A DNA stretch of 5,962 nt from Candidatus Equibacterium intestinale. Lineage in GTDB: Bacteria > Bacteroidota > Bacteroidia > Bacteroidales > UBA932. How positions within the stretch are numbered: position 1 is the first letter of the stretch; each line of letters starts with the position of its first letter. The DNA lies in assembly GCA_018064305.1 (NCBI GenBank), contig JAGHVP010000185.1:1-5962 (forward strand). The letters run 5' to 3'. Under the pieces are notes generated by a model. The model did not search any database. It was not told the DNA's origin and saw only the letters and a list, made by a program, of their open reading frames with translations. This document shows positions 1 through 5,962 of this stretch, in pieces. The translations under genes and the position numbers were made by a program.

Positions 1-21
1 TTCATAAACTATAGCAAATGA
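1..21 (+). other. Boundary with upstream sequence; possible end of a preceding gene
   Basis: All three forward frames contain a stop here: TAA at 5-7, TAG at 12-14 and TGA at 19-21. Any upstream co-directional gene must therefore finish inside these bases. The TGA at 19-21 overlaps the ATG at 18-20 as ATGA, the same junction type seen at 3496-3499, so an upstream gene ending ...NYSK is possible. Which frame, if any, is coding cannot be decided from so few bases. No promoter can be recognised in this space. Confidence 0.3.
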
Positions 22-1736
22 ACGCAACAAGACAGTTTTACGAACAGACCCTCGCCTCGGGAGCAAAGATTCTCGAGGAGTTTGAAATAGAGACAGAAAA
101 CGCATATCAGACCAACTGCAATTTTCTGATGAAGACGCTGCGTGACAACGCTGACACAGAATATGGCAGAAAATATGGCTTTGCATCAATCGGCAGTGTG
201 GAAGAGTACCAGAAGCGCGTGCCTGTGATAGTTTATGACAATATCGCAGAACAGATAGAAAGGATGGCGGCTGGGGAGAAAAATGTGCTCACGGCATATC
301 CTTTCAACCACATGAACGATACGTCCGGCACGGTTGGCAACTCCAAGCTTGTCCCCATGACCACAGAGCAGACATCCATCTTCATGAAATATGACTTCCA
401 ACTGAATATGGCGATAATGGCCAAGTATCTGGACAACAGGTGGATGGATGGTAGAAGCTTCGGTACATCGGAAGGAACGCACAGGACACTTCCATCAGGT
501 ATCACCAGAGGCTCGGCTTCATCGGTGATGGCAAGGTGCATGCAGGGCGGCATGGCTGCCTATGACTCGCAGATGCGGATGCTGTTCACCTCGCCTACTG
601 AGGCATCTATCCCCACGCAGGGTGATAACACCAAGTATATCCACAGCCGCTTTGCTCTCATGGACGGCGGTATAACAGGCATCATCACCGGATTCTTCTC
701 GCAGGTGGTGCTTTATCTGAGCTACATCACCGACAACTATGAAATGCTTATCGATGATATAGGGAAGGGAACAATTTCAGAAGGAATCGAGCTTGCACCT
801 GAGACCCGTGCAAGCCTGCTGGCCAAGATTTCTCCCATGCCTGAAAGGGCTGCAGAACTTCGTGAGATATTCAAGAACGGTGCTGACTTCCAGTGGATGC
901 CGAAAGTCTGGCCCAACCTGCTCTATATCAGGGGTGTTGGTGCTGACGGCTTTTCAGTGTATGACAGAATCATCAAGGAACGCTTCGCCGGAGACGGCCT
1001 TACCTGCTTCTACAGCGGCCTTTCTGCATCAGAGGTGCTTACTTCAGTCTTTGTCGAACCTGATTCGCCCTCAAGCGCTATGCTGCCAGGCAGCGCTTTC
1101 TTCGAATTCCTTCCTGTTGATGCCGGTGACGATTTTACGCAGATCGTTACAATGGACAAGGTTGAGGTTGGGAAGATATATGAACTGATAGCCACGAATG
1201 CCTGCGGCTTCTACCGCTACCGTACAAGCGATGCTGTGAAGGTTACAGGATTCTACAATTCGTCGCCCAGGATAGAATTCATGTACCGTACAAACCGCAC
1301 CATCAACATGGTGGGTGAGAAGGTCACTGAAAAAGACCTTCAGTGGACAGTAGAGAAGACATGCAATGAATTGAACCTGAACCTGTCAGACTTTTCTGTC
1401 TATGCCGACCAGCAGTCTGTCCCGGGACAGTATGTGTTTCTGGTAGAGCTCTTCCGCCAGCCGGCAGACCTTGACAGGAAGCACTTCGCAGAGGTGCTGG
1501 AAAAGAACATGTGTGAAGCAAGCTTCATCTACAAGTATGAGCTGGGAGCAGGCAACATCGCTCCGCTCAAAGTGCTTTTCCTCCAGCCCGAAACCAACTT
1601 CCTCTACCGCGACATGATGGTGATGCGCGGTGCATCGCCCAGCCAGCTGAAACCAGTACGCATAATCATGAACGAAAGGCAGAGAAGATTCTTCTTCAGA
1701 CTTGTGGAAGATGATTTTAATGAAAATGATAAATAA
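18..1736 (+). CDS. GH3-superfamily acyl-adenylate/amido-synthetase-like protein
   Basis: This is a 572-residue protein of the GH3 (auxin-responsive promoter) family, within the ANL adenylating enzymes. Plant members activate a carboxylic acid with ATP and conjugate it to an amino acid; the substrates of most bacterial members are unknown. Visible signatures are the ATP-binding loop DTSGTVGNSK (residues 101-110), a second nucleotide-binding segment around YSGLSASEV (332-340), the FFEFLPVD strand (361-368), and the hallmark block GKIYELIATNACGFYRYRT (385-403), which runs into SDAVKVTGF and then RTNRTINMVGEKVTE (424-438), closely matching the plant pattern. A C-terminal cap domain follows from about residue 440. 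Length fits the family. There is no signal peptide or membrane segment, so it should be cytoplasmic. The STAS gene begins 8 bases after the stop. Family assignment is firm; substrate is not predictable. Despite the name it has nothing to do with glycoside hydrolase family 3. Confidence 0.93.
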   Translation: MNATRQFYEQTLASGAKILEEFEIETENAYQTNCNFLMKTLRDNADTEYGRKYGFASIGSVEEYQKRVPVIVYDNIAEQIERMAAGEKNVLTAYPFNHMNDTSGTVGNSKLVPMTTEQTSIFMKYDFQLNMAIMAKYLDNRWMDGRSFGTSEGTHRTLPSGITRGSASSVMARCMQGGMAAYDSQMRMLFTSPTEASIPTQGDNTKYIHSRFALMDGGITGIITGFFSQVVLYLSYITDNYEMLIDDIGKGTISEGIELAPETRASLLAKISPMPERAAELREIFKNGADFQWMPKVWPNLLYIRGVGADGFSVYDRIIKERFAGDGLTCFYSGLSASEVLTSVFVEPDSPSSAMLPGSAFFEFLPVDAGDDFTQIVTMDKVEVGKIYELIATNACGFYRYRTSDAVKVTGFYNSSPRIEFMYRTNRTINMVGEKVTEKDLQWTVEKTCNELNLNLSDFSVYADQQSVPGQYVFLVELFRQPADLDRKHFAEVLEKNMCEASFIYKYELGAGNIAPLKVLFLQPETNFLYRDMMVMRGASPSQLKPVRIIMNERQRRFFFRLVEDDFNENDK

Positions 1737-1744
1737 TTGATAAT

Positions 1745-2050
1745 ATGGAAATTACAAAAGAGAGAAACGGTTCCTCACTCACTGTTGCGCTGAAAGGGCG
1801 TCTTGACACAACCACTGCACCCGAGGCACAGAAGTTTTTCGAGGGATGCTATGAGGGGACTACAGACCTTGTGATAGATTTTACTGAACTGGCATATATA
1901 TCGTCTATGGGACTGCGCCTGATACTGATGGCACAGAAGCAGATGATGAAGCAGGGAAGCATGAAGGTCGTGGGAGTGAACAGCAACATCATGGAGGTCC
2001 TCGATGACGTGGGCTTCTGCGATATCATGACGATAGAACCCGCTGCATAG
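1745..2050 (+). CDS. STAS-domain protein, anti-sigma-factor-antagonist-like (SpoIIAA/RsbV type)
   Basis: This 101-residue protein is one complete STAS domain. It opens with a beta strand (residues 2-9), followed by LTVALKGRLDTTTAPE (12-27), the common SpoIIAA-type opening. Next come the central strand LVIDFTEL (42-49) and the phospho-loop AYISSMGLRLIL (50-61), then a helix and the closing strand MKVVGVNS (73-80) with the helix IMEVLDDVG (82-90). In partner-switching systems such proteins are phosphorylated on serine by an HATPase-type anti-sigma kinase and reactivated by a PP2C phosphatase. Ser53 and Ser54 are the candidate sites. The residue just before the glycine, where SpoIIAA carries its phosphoserine, is Met55. 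No kinase, phosphatase or sigma factor is present here. It sits 8 bases after the GH3-family gene and 12 before the GH13 gene. The domain call is secure; the partner and target are unknown. Confidence 0.92.
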   Translation: MEITKERNGSSLTVALKGRLDTTTAPEAQKFFEGCYEGTTDLVIDFTELAYISSMGLRLILMAQKQMMKQGSMKVVGVNSNIMEVLDDVGFCDIMTIEPAA

Positions 2051-2062
2051 AGGCAGTAGAGT

Positions 2063-3499
2063 ATGATAATCTATCAGATGCTGCCGAGGCTGTTCGGCTC
2101 CAGGAAATGGGTTAAGAACGGGACGTTTGCCCGCAACGGCAGCGGACGGTTCAACGACATCGATGCCGGTGTGCTGAACCGCCTGCACACAGAACTTGCC
2201 GTGGATGCGGTGTGGTACACGGGAGTGATAGCACACGCCACAAAGGCCCGTTTCGAAGGAGTTCCTGAATGCTGCCCGTCGCTTGTGAAAGGGGAGGCTG
2301 GCTCGCCGTATGCCATCACCGATTATTACGATGTGGCAGCTGAGCTGGCTTCACAGCCGCAGCGCAGGATGCAGGAGTTCGGGCAGCTTGTTGAAAGGAC
2401 TCATGCCGCCGGGATGAAGGTGATAATAGACTTTGTCCCGAACCATGTGTTCCGCCAGTTCGGAAAGCCGTTTTCAATAGAGAATTTCTATGTCCTGAAC
2501 GGCCGGAAGCTGCAGCTCCCGTTCGAGACAGACTATACTGAAGACCCTGCCCTCGGTACAGGCAACAACCCGTATACCGCTTCGCCCGGCTGGTATGACT
2601 GGTACGAAACCGTAAAGCTTAACTACGAAAACAAATATACCTGGAACGTAATGCGCGACATCCTGCTCTTCTGGGCGGGCAAAGGTGTGGACGGATTCCG
2701 CTGCGACATGTGCGAGCTGGTTCCTTCGGAGTTTTTCGGCTGGGCGCTTGGTGAAGTGAAGGCGGCCTTCCCCGGCACTCTCTTCATTGCTGAAATATAC
2801 GACAAGGGCAATTACCGCCGCTATGCCGATGCGGGCTTCGACTATCTATACGACAAGACAGGCTTCTATGATGCACTGCGGGCTATAAGCACCTTCAACC
2901 GTCCGGCAAGTTGGCTGACAGATGAATGGCTTTTTACCGGAGACCTGCAGCCGCGCATGCTCAAGTTCCTGGAAAACCACGACGAGCAGCGCGTAGCAAG
3001 CGACTTCTGGCTTGGCAGCGGGCGCCGCGCAATTGCACCTCTGGCCGTGTCGCTCCTTTTCGACACATCTCCATTCATGCTCTATATGGGGCAGGAATAT
3101 GGAGAGAGAGGCATGAACGAGGAAGGCTACAGCGGTCTTGACGGCAGGACATCCATCTTTGACTGGTGTTCTCTCTCTGAAGAGAAGGATGAGGCTCTCT
3201 ACAGAAGATACTCAGAGCTGCTGAAGCTTGCCGCCACGCCTCTATTCGCTGAAGGAAAGAGTTTCGACCTGATGTATGTCAACCCTGCAAGTGACCATTT
3301 CAACCCAGAACGGCAGTTTGTGTTCATGCGCGGGCATGACGGCTGCGGCGCACTGGTGGTTGCAAACTTCGACGACAAGGCTGTGGATGTGCGTATCAAC
3401 ATCAATCCGGAGTGTTACGAATTCCTGGGTGTAAGCCCTGATGAAAAATTTAATGCGGCCCTTCATATTGAGCCGAATGATGTGATAATTGTAAGATGA
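2063..3499 (+). CDS. GH13 alpha-amylase-family glycoside hydrolase, cytoplasmic
   Basis: This is a 478-residue GH13 (beta/alpha)8-barrel enzyme acting on alpha-glucosidic bonds. All conserved regions are present: region I DFVPNHV (residues 123-129), region II GFRCDMCE (211-218) with nucleophile Asp215, region III AEIYD (243-247) with acid/base Glu244, and region IV FLENHDEQR (302-310) with Asp307. VKLNYE (184-189) resembles the region V strand. It should therefore be catalytically competent. The N-terminus MIIYQMLPRLFG is immediately the first barrel strand, with no signal peptide or starch-binding module, implying a cytoplasmic enzyme acting on imported oligosaccharides or intracellular glucan. 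The segment AVWYTGVIAHATK (49-61) and AGSPYAITDYYDV (79-91) match a GH13 type I recall from Bacteroides and Prevotella. Residues from about 395 form a short C-terminal beta domain. Exact specificity (amylase, glucosidase or transferase) cannot be read. The stop overlaps the next start. Confidence 0.92.
   Translation: MIIYQMLPRLFGSRKWVKNGTFARNGSGRFNDIDAGVLNRLHTELAVDAVWYTGVIAHATKARFEGVPECCPSLVKGEAGSPYAITDYYDVAAELASQPQRRMQEFGQLVERTHAAGMKVIIDFVPNHVFRQFGKPFSIENFYVLNGRKLQLPFETDYTEDPALGTGNNPYTASPGWYDWYETVKLNYENKYTWNVMRDILLFWAGKGVDGFRCDMCELVPSEFFGWALGEVKAAFPGTLFIAEIYDKGNYRRYADAGFDYLYDKTGFYDALRAISTFNRPASWLTDEWLFTGDLQPRMLKFLENHDEQRVASDFWLGSGRRAIAPLAVSLLFDTSPFMLYMGQEYGERGMNEEGYSGLDGRTSIFDWCSLSEEKDEALYRRYSELLKLAATPLFAEGKSFDLMYVNPASDHFNPERQFVFMRGHDGCGALVVANFDDKAVDVRININPECYEFLGVSPDEKFNAALHIEPNDVIIVR
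3496..3499 (+). other. ATGA stop-start overlap coupling the GH13 and GH36 genes
   Basis: The TGA of the GH13 gene (3497-3499) is nested in the ATG of the GH36 gene (3496-3498). This 4-base overlap is a classic arrangement for translational coupling. A second in-frame ATG lies at 3505, so the true start could be three codons downstream; the overlap favours 3496, but the signal peptide works with either. Confidence 0.6.
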
Positions 3500-5607
3500 A
3501 ATACATGAAAAGATCATTGTTTTGCAGGTTCGCGGCGGCCGTGGTTGTTGCAGCGGGCATGCTGTGCTTCAGCCAGACTGCCTCTGCTCAGCGCGCGCTG
3601 GCACCGAAAGGGATAGAGAATCCCGACAAATGGATATGCTCTGCCTTTGCGAAGGGGGCTGTGCCGCCTTTCTCTTTTGAGATGAACGGAACCCCGTCGG
3701 AAAAATTCATAAAGACCTGGGGCTATTCGGCAAAGAAGAACCAGTCTGAAGAGAAGAACACGGTGAGCTATTCGTTCACATACTCAGACAAGGGCAGCGG
3801 CCTGCAGGTGGTGGCAGATGTCAGGGGCTACACCGACTTCCGCGCTGTGGAATGGGTGGTAAACTTCAGGAATACCTCGAAATCTGGCAGGTCACCACAG
3901 ATATCGAACATACGCACTGCAGATTTCACATTAAGGGACAAGGCAGCCGGCAGGATGATGCTGCGCTACTGCCACGGCTGCACCGGCAGCATATATGACT
4001 TCAGTGTCGCCGACAAGGTCCTTGCACCCGGAAGTCCCGAGAAATTCTCACCGGTGGGCGGCCGCAGCTCGGCAGGAGAGGCGCTGCCTTATTTCAACCT
4101 GATCTGTGACGGGGCAGACAACGGTATCATCTTCTCAATCGGCTGGACAGGCACGTGGAATGCCTCTTTCGCGGCTGCTGAAGGTGGTGTTGCAACCGTT
4201 AAGTCCGGGCTTGAGAATGCTGATTTCTATCTTAATGCCGGAGAGGATGTGCGGGCTTCACGCGTCTCCCTCTTCTTCTGGAAAGGCAGCCGCGGCACAA
4301 ATGAAAAATGTACTTACATGGCATCGCACAATGCATTCAGACAATTCATGCTGGCACATCACAGCCATCGTGCCGGAGGGCATGTGTTCGCACCTCTGTG
4401 CGGAGGTTTCGACTGGGGCGACCCGTCGTGGTGCAACGAATATTCGTGCCTTACCGAACCTCTTGCAAAAGGTATCGTGCGCCGCTTCCACCAGCTTGAT
4501 ATAATGCCGGAGGTTTTCTGGCTTGACGCCGGCTGGTACGCAGCTCCCGACGGCGACCGCTTTGCAGGAAACATGAACTGGTATGAGGGGGCAGGGCTGT
4601 GGCAGCCCGACAAGGAACGTTTTCCTTCCGGATTCATAAACATCTCCAATCTGATCCATTCTTTCGGCGCCGAGTTCATGGTATGGTTCGAGCCTGAAAG
4701 GGTATGGCATGATTCATATCTTGCAAAGGAGTATCCTCAGTGGATGCTGAAACGCGCCGAACCTGGTGAGCCCAGCTACATGTTCAACCTGGGTGACCGC
4801 GAGGCATGTGACTTCCTCTGCAACTATATCGGTGATGTGATAGAGCAGAACGGCATAGACCACTACCGTCAGGATTTCAACTGCGACGCTTCTCCTTACT
4901 GGGCCAACAGCGACGAGCCGGGCCGCAGGGGCATCACTGAGATGAAATATGTAGAGGGACTCTACCGTTACTGGGACTATCTCCAGAAAAGGTTCCCCAA
5001 CCTGCACATAGACAACTGCGCATCGGGCGGCAAGCGGCTGGACCTTGAGACCTGCTCGCGTGCCACTCCGCTCTGGCGCACCGACTACAGCTACGGCGAG
5101 CCCAACGGCTATCAGTCTCACACATACGGCATAAACATGTTCCTTCCCCTGAGCGGTGTGGGCATCTTCAAGACAGACGAGTACACTGCCCGCTCTACAT
5201 ACAGCGGAGCCACTTCACTTTCGTTCGAGGTGCTTACGGCCGACAACGATACTGAAGACATGAAACGTATATTCAAAGAGTACAACGCCGTGCGCAGCTA
5301 TTACCGGAAAGACTACTATCCCCTCACCGGATTCGGCGACACAGGCAGGCTTGACATCTGGCTTGCATACCAGCTCCACGACCCCGAGACCGGCAACGGA
5401 TATATACTTGCCTTCCGCCGTCCAGAATGCCAGCAGGAAAAAGTGTCGGTGGACCTTCAGGCACTCAGCCCCAACGGAACCTATTATGTCACCGACTGCA
5501 CGACCGGCGAAGAGAAGGAGTATTACGGCGGCGACATGATGAATGCCTTTGTTATCCGCAGCACACAGCCGCGCCAGGCAATTCTTCTTAAATATGTTCA
5601 CGAATAG
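3496..5607 (+). CDS. Exported GH36 (melibiase-type) glycoside hydrolase, putative alpha-galactosidase
   Basis: This 703-residue protein has a signal peptide: basic start, hydrophobic core at about residues 12-25, and probable type I cleavage after ASA (29-31). It is therefore predicted periplasmic or otherwise exported. There is a Cys at 24, but Leu precedes it, so a lipoprotein is unlikely. An N-terminal beta-sandwich (about 35-280) leads into a TIM barrel with EVFWLDAGWY (339-348), MVWFEPERV (395-403), the nucleophile motif HYRQDFN (456-462, Asp460), NCASGGKRLDLE (507-518) and LWRTDYS (526-532), where Asp530 is the likely acid/base. A C-terminal beta domain starts near residue 615. The motifs match the melibiase fold of GH36. 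HYRQDFN and WRTDY, instead of the textbook WDxN and SDDTD, place it in a divergent subgroup that recurs, from memory, in Bacteroidetes and Planctomycetes. Alpha-galactosidase is the default activity; alpha-N-acetylgalactosaminidase or another alpha-glycosidase is possible. The next gene is its paralog. Confidence 0.88.
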   Translation: MKYMKRSLFCRFAAAVVVAAGMLCFSQTASAQRALAPKGIENPDKWICSAFAKGAVPPFSFEMNGTPSEKFIKTWGYSAKKNQSEEKNTVSYSFTYSDKGSGLQVVADVRGYTDFRAVEWVVNFRNTSKSGRSPQISNIRTADFTLRDKAAGRMMLRYCHGCTGSIYDFSVADKVLAPGSPEKFSPVGGRSSAGEALPYFNLICDGADNGIIFSIGWTGTWNASFAAAEGGVATVKSGLENADFYLNAGEDVRASRVSLFFWKGSRGTNEKCTYMASHNAFRQFMLAHHSHRAGGHVFAPLCGGFDWGDPSWCNEYSCLTEPLAKGIVRRFHQLDIMPEVFWLDAGWYAAPDGDRFAGNMNWYEGAGLWQPDKERFPSGFINISNLIHSFGAEFMVWFEPERVWHDSYLAKEYPQWMLKRAEPGEPSYMFNLGDREACDFLCNYIGDVIEQNGIDHYRQDFNCDASPYWANSDEPGRRGITEMKYVEGLYRYWDYLQKRFPNLHIDNCASGGKRLDLETCSRATPLWRTDYSYGEPNGYQSHTYGINMFLPLSGVGIFKTDEYTARSTYSGATSLSFEVLTADNDTEDMKRIFKEYNAVRSYYRKDYYPLTGFGDTGRLDIWLAYQLHDPETGNGYILAFRRPECQQEKVSVDLQALSPNGTYYVTDCTTGEEKEYYGGDMMNAFVIRSTQPRQAILLKYVHE

Positions 5608-5618
5608 ATTGTAAGGAT

Positions 5619-5962
5619 ATGAAGAAACTATATATAACACTTTTGTTTATAGGCTTGATGCTGTGCGGCGTTGTTGCTGCCGAGGCACAGAACGTAGTGA
5701 CCAGGAAGAGCATTGCCGATCCCGAGCGGTGGATCAATGAAAACTTCGTCTCCGGCAAGGTCCCTCCGTTCTCATTCGCATGGGAGGAGATAAGCACAGG
5801 CAAGCTTATCAGTGAATGGCAGTTCTCTAAACGCAAGGTTGCAAGCGGAAGTCCGGATATCGTTAATTATGTGGTTACATACGTTGATCCGTCAAAGACC
5901 GTGCGGGTAACCTGCAATATAAAAGGCTATAAGGATTGCGGCGCAGTGGAGTGGTTCCTCAC
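5619..5962 (+). CDS. Second GH36-like exported protein, N-terminal fragment (runs off the window)
   Basis: The reading frame starts at ATG 5619 and is open for 114 full codons plus two bases to the window edge. It begins with a signal peptide: MKK, a hydrophobic stretch at residues 4-20, and probable cleavage after AEA (21-23). The mature part aligns with the start of the preceding GH36. Shared elements are the DP-RW / NP-KW pair, G-VPPFSF (residues 46-53 here, 54-61 there), a W--S-K stretch, a Y--TY-D strand (84-90), and GYxDxxAVEW (103-112 here, 111-120 there). The start lies 11 bases after the previous stop; an AAGGA at 5613-5617 is only one base from the ATG, too close to act as a normal Shine-Dalgarno site. 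The visible part is only the N-terminal sandwich and contains no catalytic residues, so GH36 membership is inferred from paralogy. Confidence 0.82.
   Translation, partial: MKKLYITLLFIGLMLCGVVAAEAQNVVTRKSIADPERWINENFVSGKVPPFSFAWEEISTGKLISEWQFSKRKVASGSPDIVNYVVTYVDPSKTVRVTCNIKGYKDCGAVEWFL

Larger units (their letters stand above)
18..5962 (+). other. Probable single operon of five co-directional genes
   Basis: Five genes lie on the same strand with spacers of 8, 12, -4 and 11 bases. None of the spacers can hold a promoter with the Bacteroidetes -33/-7 layout or a hairpin terminator, so co-transcription is inferred. The promoter must lie upstream of the window and the terminator downstream. The intergenic bases are used only for short, non-Shine-Dalgarno leaders. 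Confidence 0.75.

Noticed and set aside
793..1188. 131-codon alternative plus-strand frame inside the GH3-family gene
   Set aside because: It is out of frame with a fully conserved family protein and shows no domain of its own.
1775..2236. 153-codon open frame on the minus strand across the STAS-GH13 junction
   Set aside because: It is antisense to two well-supported domain-bearing genes, and its translation is rich in His and Cys with no recognisable domain. It is a shadow of the codon pattern on the plus strand.
3562..3573. Possible lipobox ending at Cys24 of the GH36 signal peptide
   Set aside because: The residue before Cys is Leu (GMLC) rather than Gly, Ala or Ser, and a good ASA type I cleavage site follows, so a lipoprotein is unlikely.
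4258..4710. 150-codon minus-strand open frame inside the GH36 gene
   Set aside because: It lies wholly opposite conserved GH36 barrel sequence and has no recognisable domain or leader, so it is a shadow frame.
5613..5617. AAGGA as a Shine-Dalgarno site for the second GH36-like gene
   Set aside because: It is only one base from the ATG, too close for normal ribosome binding, and the other genes here have no such site.
5215..5640. 141-codon minus-strand open frame spanning the GH36-GH36 junction
   Set aside because: It would be antisense to the end of one gene and the start of the next, and its hydrophobic segments arise from reverse-reading coding DNA. No promoter or domain supports it.

Overview
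The window is a stretch of bacterial chromosome, most likely from a gut-type Bacteroidales (Bacteroides/Prevotella-like). The evidence is protein style: a bacterial GH3 acyl-adenylating enzyme, a signal-less GH13 enzyme of a type I recognise from Bacteroides/Prevotella, and exported GH36 enzymes. Purine-rich Shine-Dalgarno sites at normal spacing are also missing before the genes, as is usual in that phylum. GC content looks close to 50% by eye. Genus is not resolvable.

Layout: five protein-coding genes on the + strand occupy almost every base. In order they are a GH3-superfamily acyl-adenylate/amido-synthetase-like protein (18-1736), a small STAS-domain anti-sigma-factor-antagonist-like protein (1745-2050), a cytoplasmic GH13 alpha-amylase-family enzyme (2063-3499), an exported GH36 melibiase-type glycoside hydrolase (3496-5607), and the first 114 codons of a second exported protein (5619 to the window end) whose N-terminus is clearly paralogous to the preceding GH36. 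Gaps are 8, 12, -4 and 11 bases, so a single transcription unit is likely. There is no room for internal promoters or terminators. All three forward frames are closed within the first 21 bases, so any upstream gene ends there; one frame would end in an ATGA overlap with the GH3 start.

How the genes may work together: the last three are carbohydrate-active. The GH36 pair would release alpha-linked galactose (or a related sugar) outside the cytoplasm, and the GH13 would cut alpha-glucans or short oligosaccharides inside the cell. The first two are not obvious sugar-catabolism genes: one is an ATP-dependent acyl-activating enzyme and the other a partner-switch regulator. Their tight linkage to the glycosidases is the most unusual aspect of the window. 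No SusC/SusD pair, transporter, transposase, tRNA, rRNA or CRISPR array is visible. I see no strong evidence for a wholly new system; the best leads are the tandem GH36 duplication and the GH3-STAS-GH13 association.
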